Shown: positions 17,217 through 27,403, counted from the stretch's first letter. The stretch: DNA of 64,000 nucleotides from Paenibacillus sp. FSL W8-0426 (GCF_037969725.1 NZ_CP150203.1:1876001-1940000); one strand, 5' to 3'. The notes: generated by a model not told the origin, from the sequence alone. A program made the numbers and translations.

Positions 17217-17981
17217 ATGGCACATATCACGATTGAAACGGGATCGGCCACCTTGTGCATGAACACCAGCATTCATGTCGTGTCCTGTGACTCCGGAAAT
17301 ACTTCTGGAGGGACGATATACCTATTGCACGGGGCAGGCGATAATGCGAGCACTTGGCATCGCTTGACTACGATTGAGATGTATGCGCAAAAATACGGCT
17401 GTACCGTCATTATGCCGGAAGCAAACCGAAGCTATTACACCGACATGGAGTATGGCCTGAATTACTTTTATTACATCACGCAAGAATTGCCCGAACTATG
17501 CAGGCGCCAGTTAAACCTGAACCCTGATCCAGACAAAACCTACGTAGCTGGGTTGTCGATGGGTGGATACGGAGCGTTAAAATGCGCACTGACATATCCC
17601 GAACGTTACCGTAAGGTCGTTTCGCTTTCCGGCGTGACCGATCTTCAAACCCGGCTTCAAGACCCGCAAATGCCTCCGGGTATGATCAAAGAAATGAAAG
17701 CGGTTTTTGGAGAACGTTTGCAGGTCAAACCCGACCAGGATTTGTACGCGCTGTCCGCCAAGCTGCTGCAAGAGGGCCGAAGATTGCCGGAAATTCTTAA
17801 CTGCTGCGGTGAAAGCGACCCGTTCGTGGACATGAACCGCCGCTTTGCGGAGTACATGCAAGGCACTGCATACGATTTTCGATATGTGGAATCCCCGGGA
17901 AGCCATGAGTGGACATTCTGGGAGCACCATCTGGAAACGATGTTTCATTTTTTGTTTGAAGATAAGACAACAGTAGAGTGA
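17217..17981 (+). CDS. Alpha/beta-hydrolase esterase (EstA/esterase D-like), first gene of beta-glucan operon
   Basis: 254 residues; ATG 17217 follows AAAGGAG by 6 bases. The fold and motifs are those of tributyrin-esterase/S-formylglutathione-hydrolase-like proteins: oxyanion region LLHGAGDNAS, nucleophile Ser114 in GLSMGGYGAL, acid Asp in GESDPFVDMNRRF and His in SPGSHEWTFW. No signal peptide, so it acts in the cytoplasm. It is 12 bp upstream of the permease gene in an operon for uptake and breakdown of a beta-glucan. An attractive job is removal of ester substituents from imported oligosaccharides, but that is inferred only from position. Confidence 0.85.
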   Translation: MAHITIETGSATLCMNTSIHVVSCDSGNTSGGTIYLLHGAGDNASTWHRLTTIEMYAQKYGCTVIMPEANRSYYTDMEYGLNYFYYITQELPELCRRQLNLNPDPDKTYVAGLSMGGYGALKCALTYPERYRKVVSLSGVTDLQTRLQDPQMPPGMIKEMKAVFGERLQVKPDQDLYALSAKLLQEGRRLPEILNCCGESDPFVDMNRRFAEYMQGTAYDFRYVESPGSHEWTFWEHHLETMFHFLFEDKTTVE

Positions 17982-17993
17982 GGAGATGCAAAA

Positions 17994-18953
17994 TTGAAAC
18001 CTGCAGCCGAAGGACCTAGCAAAAAGCTGAAGGGAAGCCCTGGCGGCAATCCGCTCTGGAAAGAGATGTGGAAGCACAGAATGACCTATACCCTGCTTAT
18101 ACCGGGGCTCGCGTGGTTGATTCTGTTCGCTTACATGCCGATGGGCGGTCTGTCTCTGGCTTTCAAGGACTACAAGGCCAACCTTGGCATCTTGGGCAGT
18201 CCATGGGTTGGATTCGAGAATTTCAAATACGTGTTCCGTGACCCGACCTTTATCGATGCCGTATGGCGTACGTTGTACATTAATATCCTGAAACTGATCA
18301 TCCAGTTCCCGTTCCCGATCATTCTGGCCTTGCTCTTGAACGAACTGAGAATGCGCAGAGGGAAAAAATGGTTCCAGACCATCCTGACGTTCCCGCATTT
18401 CCTGTCCTGGATCATCGTGTCCGGGGTCGTTATCAACGTTCTGGCTTATGACGGACTGGTCAACAGCACGCTGGCCTTGCTTGGATTGCCAACCATCAAC
18501 TTCCTTGGTTCGGAATCCAACTTTGTACCGATGCTGCTGCTTACGGATATCTGGAAATCGACGGGATGGAGCGCAATCATCTTTATGGCCGCCATTTCGG
18601 GGATTGACCAGGATCAATACGAGTCCGCACAGATTGACGGTGCGTCCCGTTTGCAGCAAATGTTCCGCATCACATTGCCGAATATTATGCCAACGATCAC
18701 AGTCATGTTTATCCTGTCCGTGGGCGGTCTGATGTCTTCCGGTTTCGACCAGATTTTCAACTTGGCCAACGCCGCAACCAAAAACGTATCGGAAGTGCTG
18801 GACGTTTACATCTACCGCATTACGTTCCAGTCTTCAACCGACTTCTCGTTCTCGACAGCAGTCAGCTTGTTCCGTTCCCTCGTGAACATGATCCTGTTGA
18901 TTCTCGCTGACAGATTTGCCAAGATGCTTGGCGGAGACGGTTTGTTCCGATAA
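17994..18953 (+). CDS. Sugar ABC transporter permease (LplB type)
   Basis: 319 residues from TTG 17994 with AGGAGA 7 bases upstream. Six membrane helices are visible, starting with TLLIPGLAWLILFAYMPM, and the binding-protein-dependent transport loop EAA-like motif reads YESAQIDGASRLQQMFRITLPNI. This is the CUT1 subfamily that imports complex oligosaccharides with a partner permease and a separate, shared ATPase; no ATPase gene is in this operon, which is usual for the group. It works with the permease and lipoprotein encoded next. Confidence 0.93.
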   Translation: MKPAAEGPSKKLKGSPGGNPLWKEMWKHRMTYTLLIPGLAWLILFAYMPMGGLSLAFKDYKANLGILGSPWVGFENFKYVFRDPTFIDAVWRTLYINILKLIIQFPFPIILALLLNELRMRRGKKWFQTILTFPHFLSWIIVSGVVINVLAYDGLVNSTLALLGLPTINFLGSESNFVPMLLLTDIWKSTGWSAIIFMAAISGIDQDQYESAQIDGASRLQQMFRITLPNIMPTITVMFILSVGGLMSSGFDQIFNLANAATKNVSEVLDVYIYRITFQSSTDFSFSTAVSLFRSLVNMILLILADRFAKMLGGDGLFR

Positions 18954-18973
18954 GAGAGGAGAAGAAAAGCCAA

Positions 18974-19873
18974 ATGAGCAAGAAAAGATCCAAATCCAAA
19001 ATCGGCACGGATAGAATGACCGCTCTCGATTATTTCATTTTTGCCGTTCTGCTTGTGCTTGCGCTCATGATTCTGATTCCGTTCTGGAATGTCATCATGA
19101 TTTCGTTCGCAACGCAAAAAGAATACGCGAGCAACCCGCTCTTGATGTTCCCGAAAGAATTCACGCTGGATTCATACCGAGCGCTGTTCGCGGATGGAAG
19201 TATCTTTACGGGATACAAAAATACGCTGATCCTGCTCGTCATCGGTCTGCCGCTCAGCATGTTCTTGACCACGAGCATGGCATATGGACTCAGCCGCAAC
19301 AAGTTTCCTTTTAAAAGGTTCATCTTCTTTCTGGTTCTGTTCACCATGATCTTCAACGGAGGGATCGTGCCGCTGTACCTGATCATGAAAACACTTCATC
19401 TGACGGGAACGTTGTGGTCCGTCATCCTGGCAGGCAGCTTCAGTGCCTTCAACATGATCCTGATGATGAACTACTTCTATACCGTGCCTGAATCGCTGAT
19501 GGAATCGGCGAGGCTGGACGGGGCGGGAGAATGGAGAATTTTGTTCTCTGTCGTGCTTCCGCTGGCAACGCCGATTATCGCAACCATTACGCTCTTCTAT
19601 GGCGTCGCTTATTGGAACAGTTGGTACGACGCGATGATCTTCCTGAGAAAAGCGGACCAGCTTCCGCTGCAGAACGTATTGCGCTCCATCATCGTTCAAT
19701 CGCAAACGAACGCGTCCAACGCATCAAGCCTCGATGCCGTCAAAGCCAGCAACTTCTCGATGGGCATGAAGATGGCTGCCGTATTCGTAACGATGGTACC
19801 GATTATGTGTTTCTTCCCGATGCTGCAAAAGCACTTTGCCAAAGGGGTATTAACAGGGGCTATCAAGACCTGA
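18974..19873 (+). CDS. Sugar ABC transporter permease (YtcP/LplC type)
   Basis: 299 residues; ATG 18974 follows GAGAGGAGAAG. Six membrane helices from ALDYFIFAVLLVLALMILIPFW onward and the loop motif MESARLDGAGEWRILFSVVLPLATP. It forms the heterodimeric membrane channel with the upstream permease. A C-terminal GVLTGAIK tail is typical of this subfamily. It lies 20 bp after the first permease and 55 bp before the binding-protein gene, so the three form the importer. Confidence 0.93.
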   Translation: MSKKRSKSKIGTDRMTALDYFIFAVLLVLALMILIPFWNVIMISFATQKEYASNPLLMFPKEFTLDSYRALFADGSIFTGYKNTLILLVIGLPLSMFLTTSMAYGLSRNKFPFKRFIFFLVLFTMIFNGGIVPLYLIMKTLHLTGTLWSVILAGSFSAFNMILMMNYFYTVPESLMESARLDGAGEWRILFSVVLPLATPIIATITLFYGVAYWNSWYDAMIFLRKADQLPLQNVLRSIIVQSQTNASNASSLDAVKASNFSMGMKMAAVFVTMVPIMCFFPMLQKHFAKGVLTGAIKT

Positions 19874-19928
19874 TTATACAATAGGATTTATAACCCGACT
19901 TCTACCAAAATCAAATGGGGGTAAAAGC

Positions 19929-21527
19929 ATGAAAACGAACAAAAAGTTGTCCGTAAAATCCATCTTTGCCATCACGCTCTGTATGCTGATGCTGGTGGTA
20001 TCCGCTTGTTCCAACAATAGCGCGCAAGGCGGCAACGAAAAGGATGCGGATGGGAATTACAAAGACAATCTGACCATCTCCGTAGCCAATCTGACCGAAG
20101 TGAAGGACGGGAATCTGGATAACGATTTCCACAAATTCTGGACAGACAAGTTCAACGTGACATGGGATTACAACTACGTGGATTGGGATTCCTGGGGTGA
20201 GAAACTTCGCTTGTGGATCAACTCCGGCGACCTGCCGGACGTCGCCGTATGGAACTACGTGCATGGCGATGCCATGAATTATATCGACCAAGGTTTGCTC
20301 TACAAATTCCCGGATGACTGGAAAGAGCGCTGGCCAAACGTGGCTGCAGCCTACGCGCTGACAGGCCTCGGAGACAAGCTGGAAGAATTGACGGGCGGTA
20401 CTTACATTTTGCCTAGACCAATCTACTATGAAAACAAACCAGCAGATCCGCTGACGAACCAGATCGGCGTTATTGCCCTTCGCAAAGACTGGGCTGAAGC
20501 GGTAGGTTTTGAGTTGAAGGATGCGTATACCACATCCGAATTGAACGAATATGCAAGACTGGTGAAAGAGAAGGATCCGGGCAAAGTGGGCAACAAACTT
20601 GTACCACTGTCCTACAATGCCGCTGACGCGATGACAAACATCATCATGCCAAACAGCGTACATGCCATCACGGATGCACCGTTCTATAAAGGCGAAGACG
20701 GCCAATTCCATTGGGGACCGGCAGAACCTGAAACATTGGAAGCATTGAAAATTATGCAAGACGCATATAAAGAAGGTTTGTTGAATCCGGAGTTCTACAC
20801 ATGGAAGAACAATGAGGGCCAGAATAACTTTAAAGTGACGGGAACAGCCGCTGTAACCAGCTTGGGCGGTCTTGCTTCTTACAGACAAGGCCTGGATACA
20901 GATATCAAGAAAAACCTGGGCGTAGATAGCGATGATTTGGTACACACTGCCATCGTATTGGGCGAGGACGGTAAATACCGCAACCTGGAGCAAGCCAACT
21001 TCTGGTCTGCCCTGATCTTCAATCCAAACATCAGTGACGAGAAATTCGAACGGATCATGGATCTGCTGGATTACTCCACAAGCAAAGAAGGCCAAATGCT
21101 CATTAACATGGGCTTTGAAGGAACAGATTGGAAATACGACGAAAACAACGAATTGGTTAGCTTGCTGCCTGAAGGCACAACGCTGGAAGACAAATACCCA
21201 GCACGTTTTGAAGGACTGTACCTGCTCGGAGACGACTTTAGTGTAATCAACCCGGCAATCAAAAAAGATTATCGCGACAGAGCGGTGAAATTGTTCCAAG
21301 AAAAAGCCGAGCTGGGATCGAAATCGAACTCGCTTGCCGCGTATGATTGGGATGTACAGCTCTACGATTCCAAAGCGAAAAACCAAGCTACATTCGATTA
21401 TTCGAGCGAATACGCCAACCTGATCCTGAAAAGCGGCGATCTCGAAGCCAACTGGAAGGAATGGGTAGCCAGCAAACAATCTCTGGTTCAACCTTACTTG
21501 GATGAACTGAACGAAAAATTCAAGTAA
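19929..21527 (+). CDS. Extracellular solute-binding lipoprotein of the beta-glucan importer
   Basis: 532 residues; ATG 19929 follows TGGGGGTAAAAGC. A lipoprotein signal ends in LVVSAC, where Cys27 is the lipidation site; the mature protein is anchored outside the membrane. The fold is the large LplA/YtcQ-type family-1 binding protein (RLWINSGDLPDVAVWNY is the conserved early segment; QIGVIALRKDWAEAVG later). It would deliver the oligosaccharide to the two permeases. In Listeria innocua a comparable protein beside a GH3 and a GH94 enzyme binds sophoro-oligosaccharides; the same ligand is inferred here from gene order, not from residues. Confidence 0.92.
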   Translation: MKTNKKLSVKSIFAITLCMLMLVVSACSNNSAQGGNEKDADGNYKDNLTISVANLTEVKDGNLDNDFHKFWTDKFNVTWDYNYVDWDSWGEKLRLWINSGDLPDVAVWNYVHGDAMNYIDQGLLYKFPDDWKERWPNVAAAYALTGLGDKLEELTGGTYILPRPIYYENKPADPLTNQIGVIALRKDWAEAVGFELKDAYTTSELNEYARLVKEKDPGKVGNKLVPLSYNAADAMTNIIMPNSVHAITDAPFYKGEDGQFHWGPAEPETLEALKIMQDAYKEGLLNPEFYTWKNNEGQNNFKVTGTAAVTSLGGLASYRQGLDTDIKKNLGVDSDDLVHTAIVLGEDGKYRNLEQANFWSALIFNPNISDEKFERIMDLLDYSTSKEGQMLINMGFEGTDWKYDENNELVSLLPEGTTLEDKYPARFEGLYLLGDDFSVINPAIKKDYRDRAVKLFQEKAELGSKSNSLAAYDWDVQLYDSKAKNQATFDYSSEYANLILKSGDLEANWKEWVASKQSLVQPYLDELNEKFK

Positions 21528-21582
21528 TGCTTCAGCTACACAATGATGGGATGTGACAGCAGGTCTGTCGGTCCGATCATCC

Positions 21583-21620
21583 GGACCCGGCGCGTAGTTT
21601 CACTGCAGCCGGGTCTTTTT
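21583..21620 (+). terminator. Hairpin terminator between binding-protein and glucosidase genes
   Basis: GACCCGGC pairs with GCCGGGTC across a 16-base loop, followed by five T. Probably partial, lowering expression of the enzymes relative to the binding protein. Confidence 0.7.
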
Positions 21621-21705
21621 AAAATAACGAATGGCATGATTTCCGGTAATAACGGTTTGTAACGCTTTTATTTTTGACTTCAACGACTTGCGGAGGATGG
21701 AACGA

Positions 21706-23871
21706 ATGGATAATCAGCAACTAAAAGACCTGGTCAGCCAAATGACCCTGGAAGAAAAAACGGCCCAGCTTCTTCAGCTTACGGCCAACTTCTACGAAGG
21801 CACGGACGTCGAGGGGCAAATCACGGGCCCGATGGAGGAAATGGGCATCACCGAACAGTCGGTGAACGCCAGCGGTTCGATTTTGGGATTGTCGGGAGCG
21901 CAGGCAATCATCGATGTACAGCAAGCTTATTTGAAGAAAAGCCGTTTGGGCATTCCATTGCTATTTATGGCAGACGTGGTGCACGGGTATAAAACCATTT
22001 TCCCGATTCCGCTGGCCATCGGCTGCTCGTGGGATGTCGAGCTGGCGGAGAAAAGCGCGGAGATCGCCGCGCGTGAATCGGCCGTATCGGGTCTCCACGT
22101 TACCTTTGCACCCATGGTTGATCTGGTTCGCGACCCGCGTTGGGGCCGGGTCATGGAGACCACGGGTGAAGACCCGTATCTCAACAGTCTGTTTGCCGCT
22201 GCATTTGTGCGCGGTTACCAGGGAGACAGCTTGAAGGATGAACTGGACCGCCTGGCGGCCTGCGTGAAACACTTTGCTGCTTATGGCGCGGCGGAAGGCG
22301 GCCGGGATTATAACACGGTGGACATGTCGGAACGGCAGCTGCGCGAGTATTATTTGCCTGCATACAAGGCGGCGCTCGACGCAGGGTGCGAGATGGTCAT
22401 GGCCTCGTTCAATACGGTGGACGGCATTCCGGCCAGCGGCAACGAAAAACTGATGAGAGGCATTTTGCGCGAGGAATGGGGATTTGACGGCGTACTGATC
22501 TCGGACTGGGCATCTGTCCGGGAAATGATCGCGCATGGCGCTGCCGAAGATGATCGCGAGGCAGCTTATCGTGCGATCCGTGCAGGTCTGGACATGGAAA
22601 TGATGACACCATGTTATGTTCGCCATTTGCCGGAGCTGGTCGAGAACGGTGAAGTGGATGTGAAACTTATCGATGAAGCGGTACTCCGCGTGCTGCAATT
22701 GAAAAACAAGCTGGGTCTGTTCGAAAACCCGCTGCGTGCCGCCGATCCGGAACGTGAACGCGAAATCGTGTTTTCGCAGCAACATCGCCAGGTATCGCAT
22801 GAGCTGGCTGCCAAATCGGCGGTGCTGCTCAAAAACGACAATGGCGTTCTGCCGATCAGGCCGGAAGCGAGCGTGGCATTGATCGGACCGTTCGCTCAAA
22901 GCGAGGACATTCTGGGCTGGTGGTCATGCGAAGGCGTCAAGGCGGATGCAACGAAATTGGGCACGGCGCTGGAAGCGCGCCTGCCATCGGGGAAATTGCA
23001 TATCGCCGCAGGCAGCGGAGTTCACACCATTACACCGGAACAAATCGCCGAGGCGCTTGAAGCCGCGAGCCAAGCGGATACCGTCATCCTTGCTTTGGGC
23101 GAGGATTCGGAAATGAGCGGCGAAGGCGGATCCCGTACCAATATCCGGCTGCCGGAAGCGCAGCTGGAACTGGTCAGACAGATCAAGCAAGCAGGCAAAC
23201 CGATAGCGACCGTGCTCTTCAACGGACGTCCGCTGGATTTGCAAGGGGTGTTCGAGGAGTCTGACGCCGTGCTCGAAGCCTGGTTCCCGGGCAGCGAGGG
23301 TGGTGCGGCCATCGCCGATGTGCTCACGGGCGCGGTGAATCCGTCTGCACGGCTTACCATGTCTTTCCCGCGATCGGCAGGCCAGATTCCGGTATACTAC
23401 AACCATTTCAACACCGGACGTCCGCTGGATCCGCAGAAAACCGAAGAACGTTATGTATCGAAGTACATCGACAGCCCGAACGAACCGCTGCTTCCCTTTG
23501 GTTACGGCTTGTCATATACAACCTTCGAGTATGGGGAACTGCAAATATCCGGTGCGGAAATGAGTGCCGGCCAGCCCCTGACCATTCAGGTTTCGGTGAC
23601 AAACACAGGCGATCGTGCCGGCGTAGAGACCGTTCAACTATATGTTCGGGACGTAAGCGGTGAAGTGGTTCGTCCGATGCGTGAATTGAAGGGGTTCGTG
23701 AAATTGCATCTGGATGCCGGAGAGAGCGGAACAGCTGCATTCACGTTGAAAGAGGAGCAGCTCCGTTACCATCACTCCGATCTGTCTTACCGCAGCGACG
23801 AGGGCGCTTTCCGTGTCTTCGTTGGTCCGAATAGCCGCGATGTGCAAGAAGGCAGCTTCAGACTGGTTTAG
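21706..23871 (+). CDS. GH3 beta-glucosidase, cytoplasmic
   Basis: 721 residues from ATG 21706 with CGGAGG 9 bases before; other in-frame starts at 21688 and 21697 overlap the ribosome site. N-terminal TIM barrel with DVVHGYKTIFPIPLAIG, the substrate-binding CVKHFAAYGAAEGGRDYN, and nucleophile Asp267 in VLISDWASVREM. The C-terminal alpha/beta sandwich (GEDSEMSGEGGSRTNI) supplies the acid/base, and a fibronectin-III-like domain ends the protein. No signal peptide, so it acts on imported oligosaccharides. Next to a GH94 phosphorylase and an oligosaccharide importer it likely splits sophorose or short beta-1,2-glucans to glucose. Confidence 0.93.
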   Translation: MDNQQLKDLVSQMTLEEKTAQLLQLTANFYEGTDVEGQITGPMEEMGITEQSVNASGSILGLSGAQAIIDVQQAYLKKSRLGIPLLFMADVVHGYKTIFPIPLAIGCSWDVELAEKSAEIAARESAVSGLHVTFAPMVDLVRDPRWGRVMETTGEDPYLNSLFAAAFVRGYQGDSLKDELDRLAACVKHFAAYGAAEGGRDYNTVDMSERQLREYYLPAYKAALDAGCEMVMASFNTVDGIPASGNEKLMRGILREEWGFDGVLISDWASVREMIAHGAAEDDREAAYRAIRAGLDMEMMTPCYVRHLPELVENGEVDVKLIDEAVLRVLQLKNKLGLFENPLRAADPEREREIVFSQQHRQVSHELAAKSAVLLKNDNGVLPIRPEASVALIGPFAQSEDILGWWSCEGVKADATKLGTALEARLPSGKLHIAAGSGVHTITPEQIAEALEAASQADTVILALGEDSEMSGEGGSRTNIRLPEAQLELVRQIKQAGKPIATVLFNGRPLDLQGVFEESDAVLEAWFPGSEGGAAIADVLTGAVNPSARLTMSFPRSAGQIPVYYNHFNTGRPLDPQKTEERYVSKYIDSPNEPLLPFGYGLSYTTFEYGELQISGAEMSAGQPLTIQVSVTNTGDRAGVETVQLYVRDVSGEVVRPMRELKGFVKLHLDAGESGTAAFTLKEEQLRYHHSDLSYRSDEGAFRVFVGPNSRDVQEGSFRLV

Positions 23872-23911
23872 TTTAACAGGGCTATGATCATGGGAGGAAA
23901 TAAATAGACAT

Positions 23912-26900
23912 ATGAAAACAATAACGAAATCACAGATCAACGTGCGCTCCGGAGAGCTTGACTTTACTTTTTGGGAGAGCGGCGACCTATACCAGGCCAA
24001 GAGCGGGCAGACGATGATTAACCAATGGCTGTCCAGTCCGGTGGACGGCTCCATGAATAATGTATACTTGCGGTTCCATGATGATGGAACGATCAGCTAC
24101 GTGCCGCTGCTTGGCATTCATGCCAATAGCGCAGTCCGTTCGGACGGAAGCGGCATCGTGTGGACAGGCCGTGCCAAAGGCGTTGCGTATGAGGTTGTAT
24201 TTGCACCGACCGGGCACGGCGTGTGGTTCTGGGACGTCACGCTTCGGGGCGAAGGACAGCGCGTCGATGTCGTGTACGGGCAGGATGTCGGTCTCGCTGA
24301 TCCCGGTGCCGTGCGCAGCAACGAGGCGTATCTGTCCCAGTATATCGACCATGCCGTCTTCGAGCACGAAGACTATGGTTACATTGTGGCTTCCCGGCAG
24401 AATCAGCCGCAGGGCGGCGCGTTTCCTTATATGCAGCAGGGTTCATTGACAGGCGCGGCAGCATATTCGACGGACGGATTTCAATTTTTCGGGCTGAGCT
24501 ACAAAGAAACAAACGTACCCGTCAGCCTGACCCAATCTTCGTTGGCTAACGAAATCTATCAGTATGAGTTTGCGTACACAGCGTTACAGTCGCGCAAAAC
24601 GACATTGAACGGCGAAGCACGTTTTGTATTTTACGGGTTGTTCCAGCCGGATCATCCCGAGGCGGTCAAGGCGTTGGAGTATCAAGACGTCGTGCAGCAA
24701 GCATGGCAGGAATACGAGGGCAAACGCCACCGGATCTTGGAAGGCCTTCGCGCTGCCGCTGCACTGCCAGCAGTGTCTTTGAGTCCTGCATTGGGCGAGC
24801 CGCTGCGCACGCTGCCGATGACAGAGGAAGAACTGGGCGCATTGTTCCCGGAAGCAAACAGACGCCAGGTGGAGCAATCCGCTGGCCGATTGCTGGCATT
24901 CTTCACCGATACGCATGAACATGTCGTATTGAAAGAAAAAGAACTTCGCGTGGAACGTCCGCACGGGCATATTTTGATGAGCGGCAACAACGTGAAGTTG
25001 GGACAGCAAGTCATAACGACCACATCGTACATGTATGGTATCTTCAATTCGCACGTCGTCGTGGGCAATACCAATTTCAATAAAATGATGAGCAATGCCC
25101 GCAGCGCACTCAACATTCCGAAGTCGTCCGGCCAGCGTTTGTACGTCGAGATGGATGGCGTGTTCCGCTTGCTGACGATGCCTTCGCTGTTCGAAATGGG
25201 CTTCAACTATGCCCGCTGGTACTACAAAACAGAACAGGATACGCTGGTTGTGACCAACTACACCACATTGGATACGCCGGAAATCCGCATGCATGTGAAA
25301 TCGGTGCAGGGCCGCGAATATCGTTATCTGGTGACCAACCAGATTACGATGAACGTGAATGAATACGAAACACCTGCCCGGATCAGCGAGCGGGATGGCG
25401 TGCTGGTGATCCAGGCCCACACGTCTGCCCCAAGCGCGGAAAAATATTCGAATCTCGAGTACCGCATGCGCGTGGACGGAGCGGCAGTGAAGATCGGGGA
25501 TGAGACACGTCTTGCCAGCGGGGTTCATCCGGGAGACGGTTCGCTGATTACGCTGCAGCTGGGGGCGGCCGCAGAATGGACGCTCACTATGGAAGGAGTG
25601 TTGGAAGGCGAAGCCGTCCTGCCTTCTATGCGAAGCTTTGAGGTAGAAAAGGAAGCGTATCGCGCGTTTTATGCCGAAGTCATGAACGGGTTCCGTCTCT
25701 CCTTGCCAAATGAAGCCATCGGTGAAGACCTGTTCAAGGTAAACGCGCTTGCCTGGTGGTACACGCATAACATGCTGGTACATTATTCGGTGCCGCATGG
25801 GCTTGAACAATATGGCGGCGCGGCTTGGGGGACACGCGACGTCTGCCAGGGGCCGGTCGAATATTTCATGGCCACCCACAAATACGGACAGGTGCGAGAC
25901 ATTCTCAAAATGGTGTATTCCCACCAATATGAAGACGACGGCAACTGGCCGCAGTGGTTCATGTTTGACCGGTACTTCAACATTCAGCAGGAAGAGAGCC
26001 ACGGCGACATCATTGTCTGGCCGCTCAAAGTGCTAAGCGATTATTTGATAGCAACGAGGGATTACGCCATCCTTGACGAAGAAGTGCCGTTTACGGTCAA
26101 ACACGGGTTCCATTTCACCGAAGATAAGGCGACGATTCTGGCGCACGCATTGAAAGAGCTGGAATATATCCGAAGCCACTTCCTGCATGACACGTTCCTG
26201 TCTTCTTATGGCGACGGGGATTGGGATGATACGCTGCAGCCTGCCAATGCCCAGCTTAAACGCTACATGGTCAGCAGCTGGACCGTGGCACTGACGTATC
26301 AAACGCTGACGCAGCTGTCCAAAGCGCTGGGGACGGTCAAGCCGGAGCTTGCCGAGGAATTGGCCAATATGGCAGCCGGCGTGAAGAGAGACTTCACCAA
26401 ATATATGCTGAGCACGGATGTCATTCCGGGCTTCATCTATCTGGAGGATCCGGAGCAGGCCAAACGTATGCTTCATCCGGACGACCGCGAGACAGGCATC
26501 CAGTATCGCCTGCTGCCGATGACGCGCAGCATGATTGCCGGGCTGTTGGAACCCGAGCAGGCGGATGCCCATTATCGTCTCATCAAGAAGGAATTGTTCT
26601 GTCCGGATGGGGTAAGGCTCATGAATCGTCCTGCACAATATGATGGCGGAGTCAGCACGCATTTTAAACGGGCAGAGCAGGCCTCCAATTTTGGACGTGA
26701 GGTAGGCTTGCAGTATGTGCACGCGCATATCCGTTATGTGGAGGCAATGGCGAAGCTGGGACATGCGGAAGAAGTATGGAACGGACTGGGCATCATTAAT
26801 CCGGTCGGCATCCAGGAAGTCGTTCCCAACGCGGAACTTCGTCAGAGCAATGCTTACTTCAGCAGCTCTGACGGCAAATTCAACAGCCGTTATGACGCAC

Positions 26901-27280
26901 AGGAGCAATTTGGCAAGCTCCGTTCCGGTGAAGTTCAAGTCAAAGGTGGTTGGAGAATCTATTCCAGCGGTCCTGGGATTTATATGAATCAGCTCATTTC
27001 GAACGCGCTGGGCATTCGCCAGGCTGAGGAAGACCTGATTATCGACCCGGTATTGCCTGCCCACCTGGACGGATTGCGCTTTGACTTCGAATTTGCGGGC
27101 AAACCAGTAACGTTTGTCTACCATCTGAGCGGTTCTCGCGCCAAACGCGCGGTGCTGCACGGACAGAAGCTTGAGGCGGAAACGATTGACCAGCCATACC
27201 GAGCAGGCGGATTGCGCATTTCGCGCGAATTGCTTGAGCAGCGCTTGGGGGACCACAACGTGATCGAAATCTATAGTTGA
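23912..27280 (+). CDS. GH94 phosphorylase, probable 1,2-beta-oligoglucan phosphorylase
   Basis: 1122 residues; ATG 23912 lies after GGGAGGAAATAAATAGACAT. The length and layout (N-terminal beta-sandwich, helical linker, (alpha/alpha)6 barrel from about residue 615, C-terminal jelly roll) match the ~1100-residue GH94 enzymes that phosphorolyse beta-1,2-glucans. The barrel has AWWYTHNMLVHYSVPHGLEQYGGAAWGTRD, which is split here by family-conserved blocks, and GDGDWDDTLQP, where Asp770 is the predicted general acid. C-terminal GGVSTHFKRAEQASNFGREVG contacts phosphate/substrate in relatives. Product would be alpha-glucose 1-phosphate. Cellobionic or laminaribiose specificity cannot be excluded from sequence alone, but the operon context favours beta-1,2-glucan. 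Confidence 0.85.
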   Translation: MKTITKSQINVRSGELDFTFWESGDLYQAKSGQTMINQWLSSPVDGSMNNVYLRFHDDGTISYVPLLGIHANSAVRSDGSGIVWTGRAKGVAYEVVFAPTGHGVWFWDVTLRGEGQRVDVVYGQDVGLADPGAVRSNEAYLSQYIDHAVFEHEDYGYIVASRQNQPQGGAFPYMQQGSLTGAAAYSTDGFQFFGLSYKETNVPVSLTQSSLANEIYQYEFAYTALQSRKTTLNGEARFVFYGLFQPDHPEAVKALEYQDVVQQAWQEYEGKRHRILEGLRAAAALPAVSLSPALGEPLRTLPMTEEELGALFPEANRRQVEQSAGRLLAFFTDTHEHVVLKEKELRVERPHGHILMSGNNVKLGQQVITTTSYMYGIFNSHVVVGNTNFNKMMSNARSALNIPKSSGQRLYVEMDGVFRLLTMPSLFEMGFNYARWYYKTEQDTLVVTNYTTLDTPEIRMHVKSVQGREYRYLVTNQITMNVNEYETPARISERDGVLVIQAHTSAPSAEKYSNLEYRMRVDGAAVKIGDETRLASGVHPGDGSLITLQLGAAAEWTLTMEGVLEGEAVLPSMRSFEVEKEAYRAFYAEVMNGFRLSLPNEAIGEDLFKVNALAWWYTHNMLVHYSVPHGLEQYGGAAWGTRDVCQGPVEYFMATHKYGQVRDILKMVYSHQYEDDGNWPQWFMFDRYFNIQQEESHGDIIVWPLKVLSDYLIATRDYAILDEEVPFTVKHGFHFTEDKATILAHALKELEYIRSHFLHDTFLSSYGDGDWDDTLQPANAQLKRYMVSSWTVALTYQTLTQLSKALGTVKPELAEELANMAAGVKRDFTKYMLSTDVIPGFIYLEDPEQAKRMLHPDDRETGIQYRLLPMTRSMIAGLLEPEQADAHYRLIKKELFCPDGVRLMNRPAQYDGGVSTHFKRAEQASNFGREVGLQYVHAHIRYVEAMAKLGHAEEVWNGLGIINPVGIQEVVPNAELRQSNAYFSSSDGKFNSRYDAQEQFGKLRSGEVQVKGGWRIYSSGPGIYMNQLISNALGIRQAEEDLIIDPVLPAHLDGLRFDFEFAGKPVTFVYHLSGSRAKRAVLHGQKLEAETIDQPYRAGGLRISRELLEQRLGDHNVIEIYS

Positions 27281-27299
27281 TCCGGCATACGGTTGCAAA

Positions 27300-27343
27300 C
27301 AACAAGGTTTGAGGGAATGGCGACATTCCTTCAAACCTTGTTT
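27300..27343 (+). terminator. Terminator of the beta-glucan operon
   Basis: AACAAGGTTTGA pairs with TCAAACCTTGTT, extended by GGAATG/CATTCC inside; a very long stem with a short T run. Confidence 0.8.
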
Positions 27344-27403
27344 GGCGTGAGGTTCGACAGGGGCATTGGTGAGAATAACGAGGATCATCCGAAAATGAAA
27401 ATG

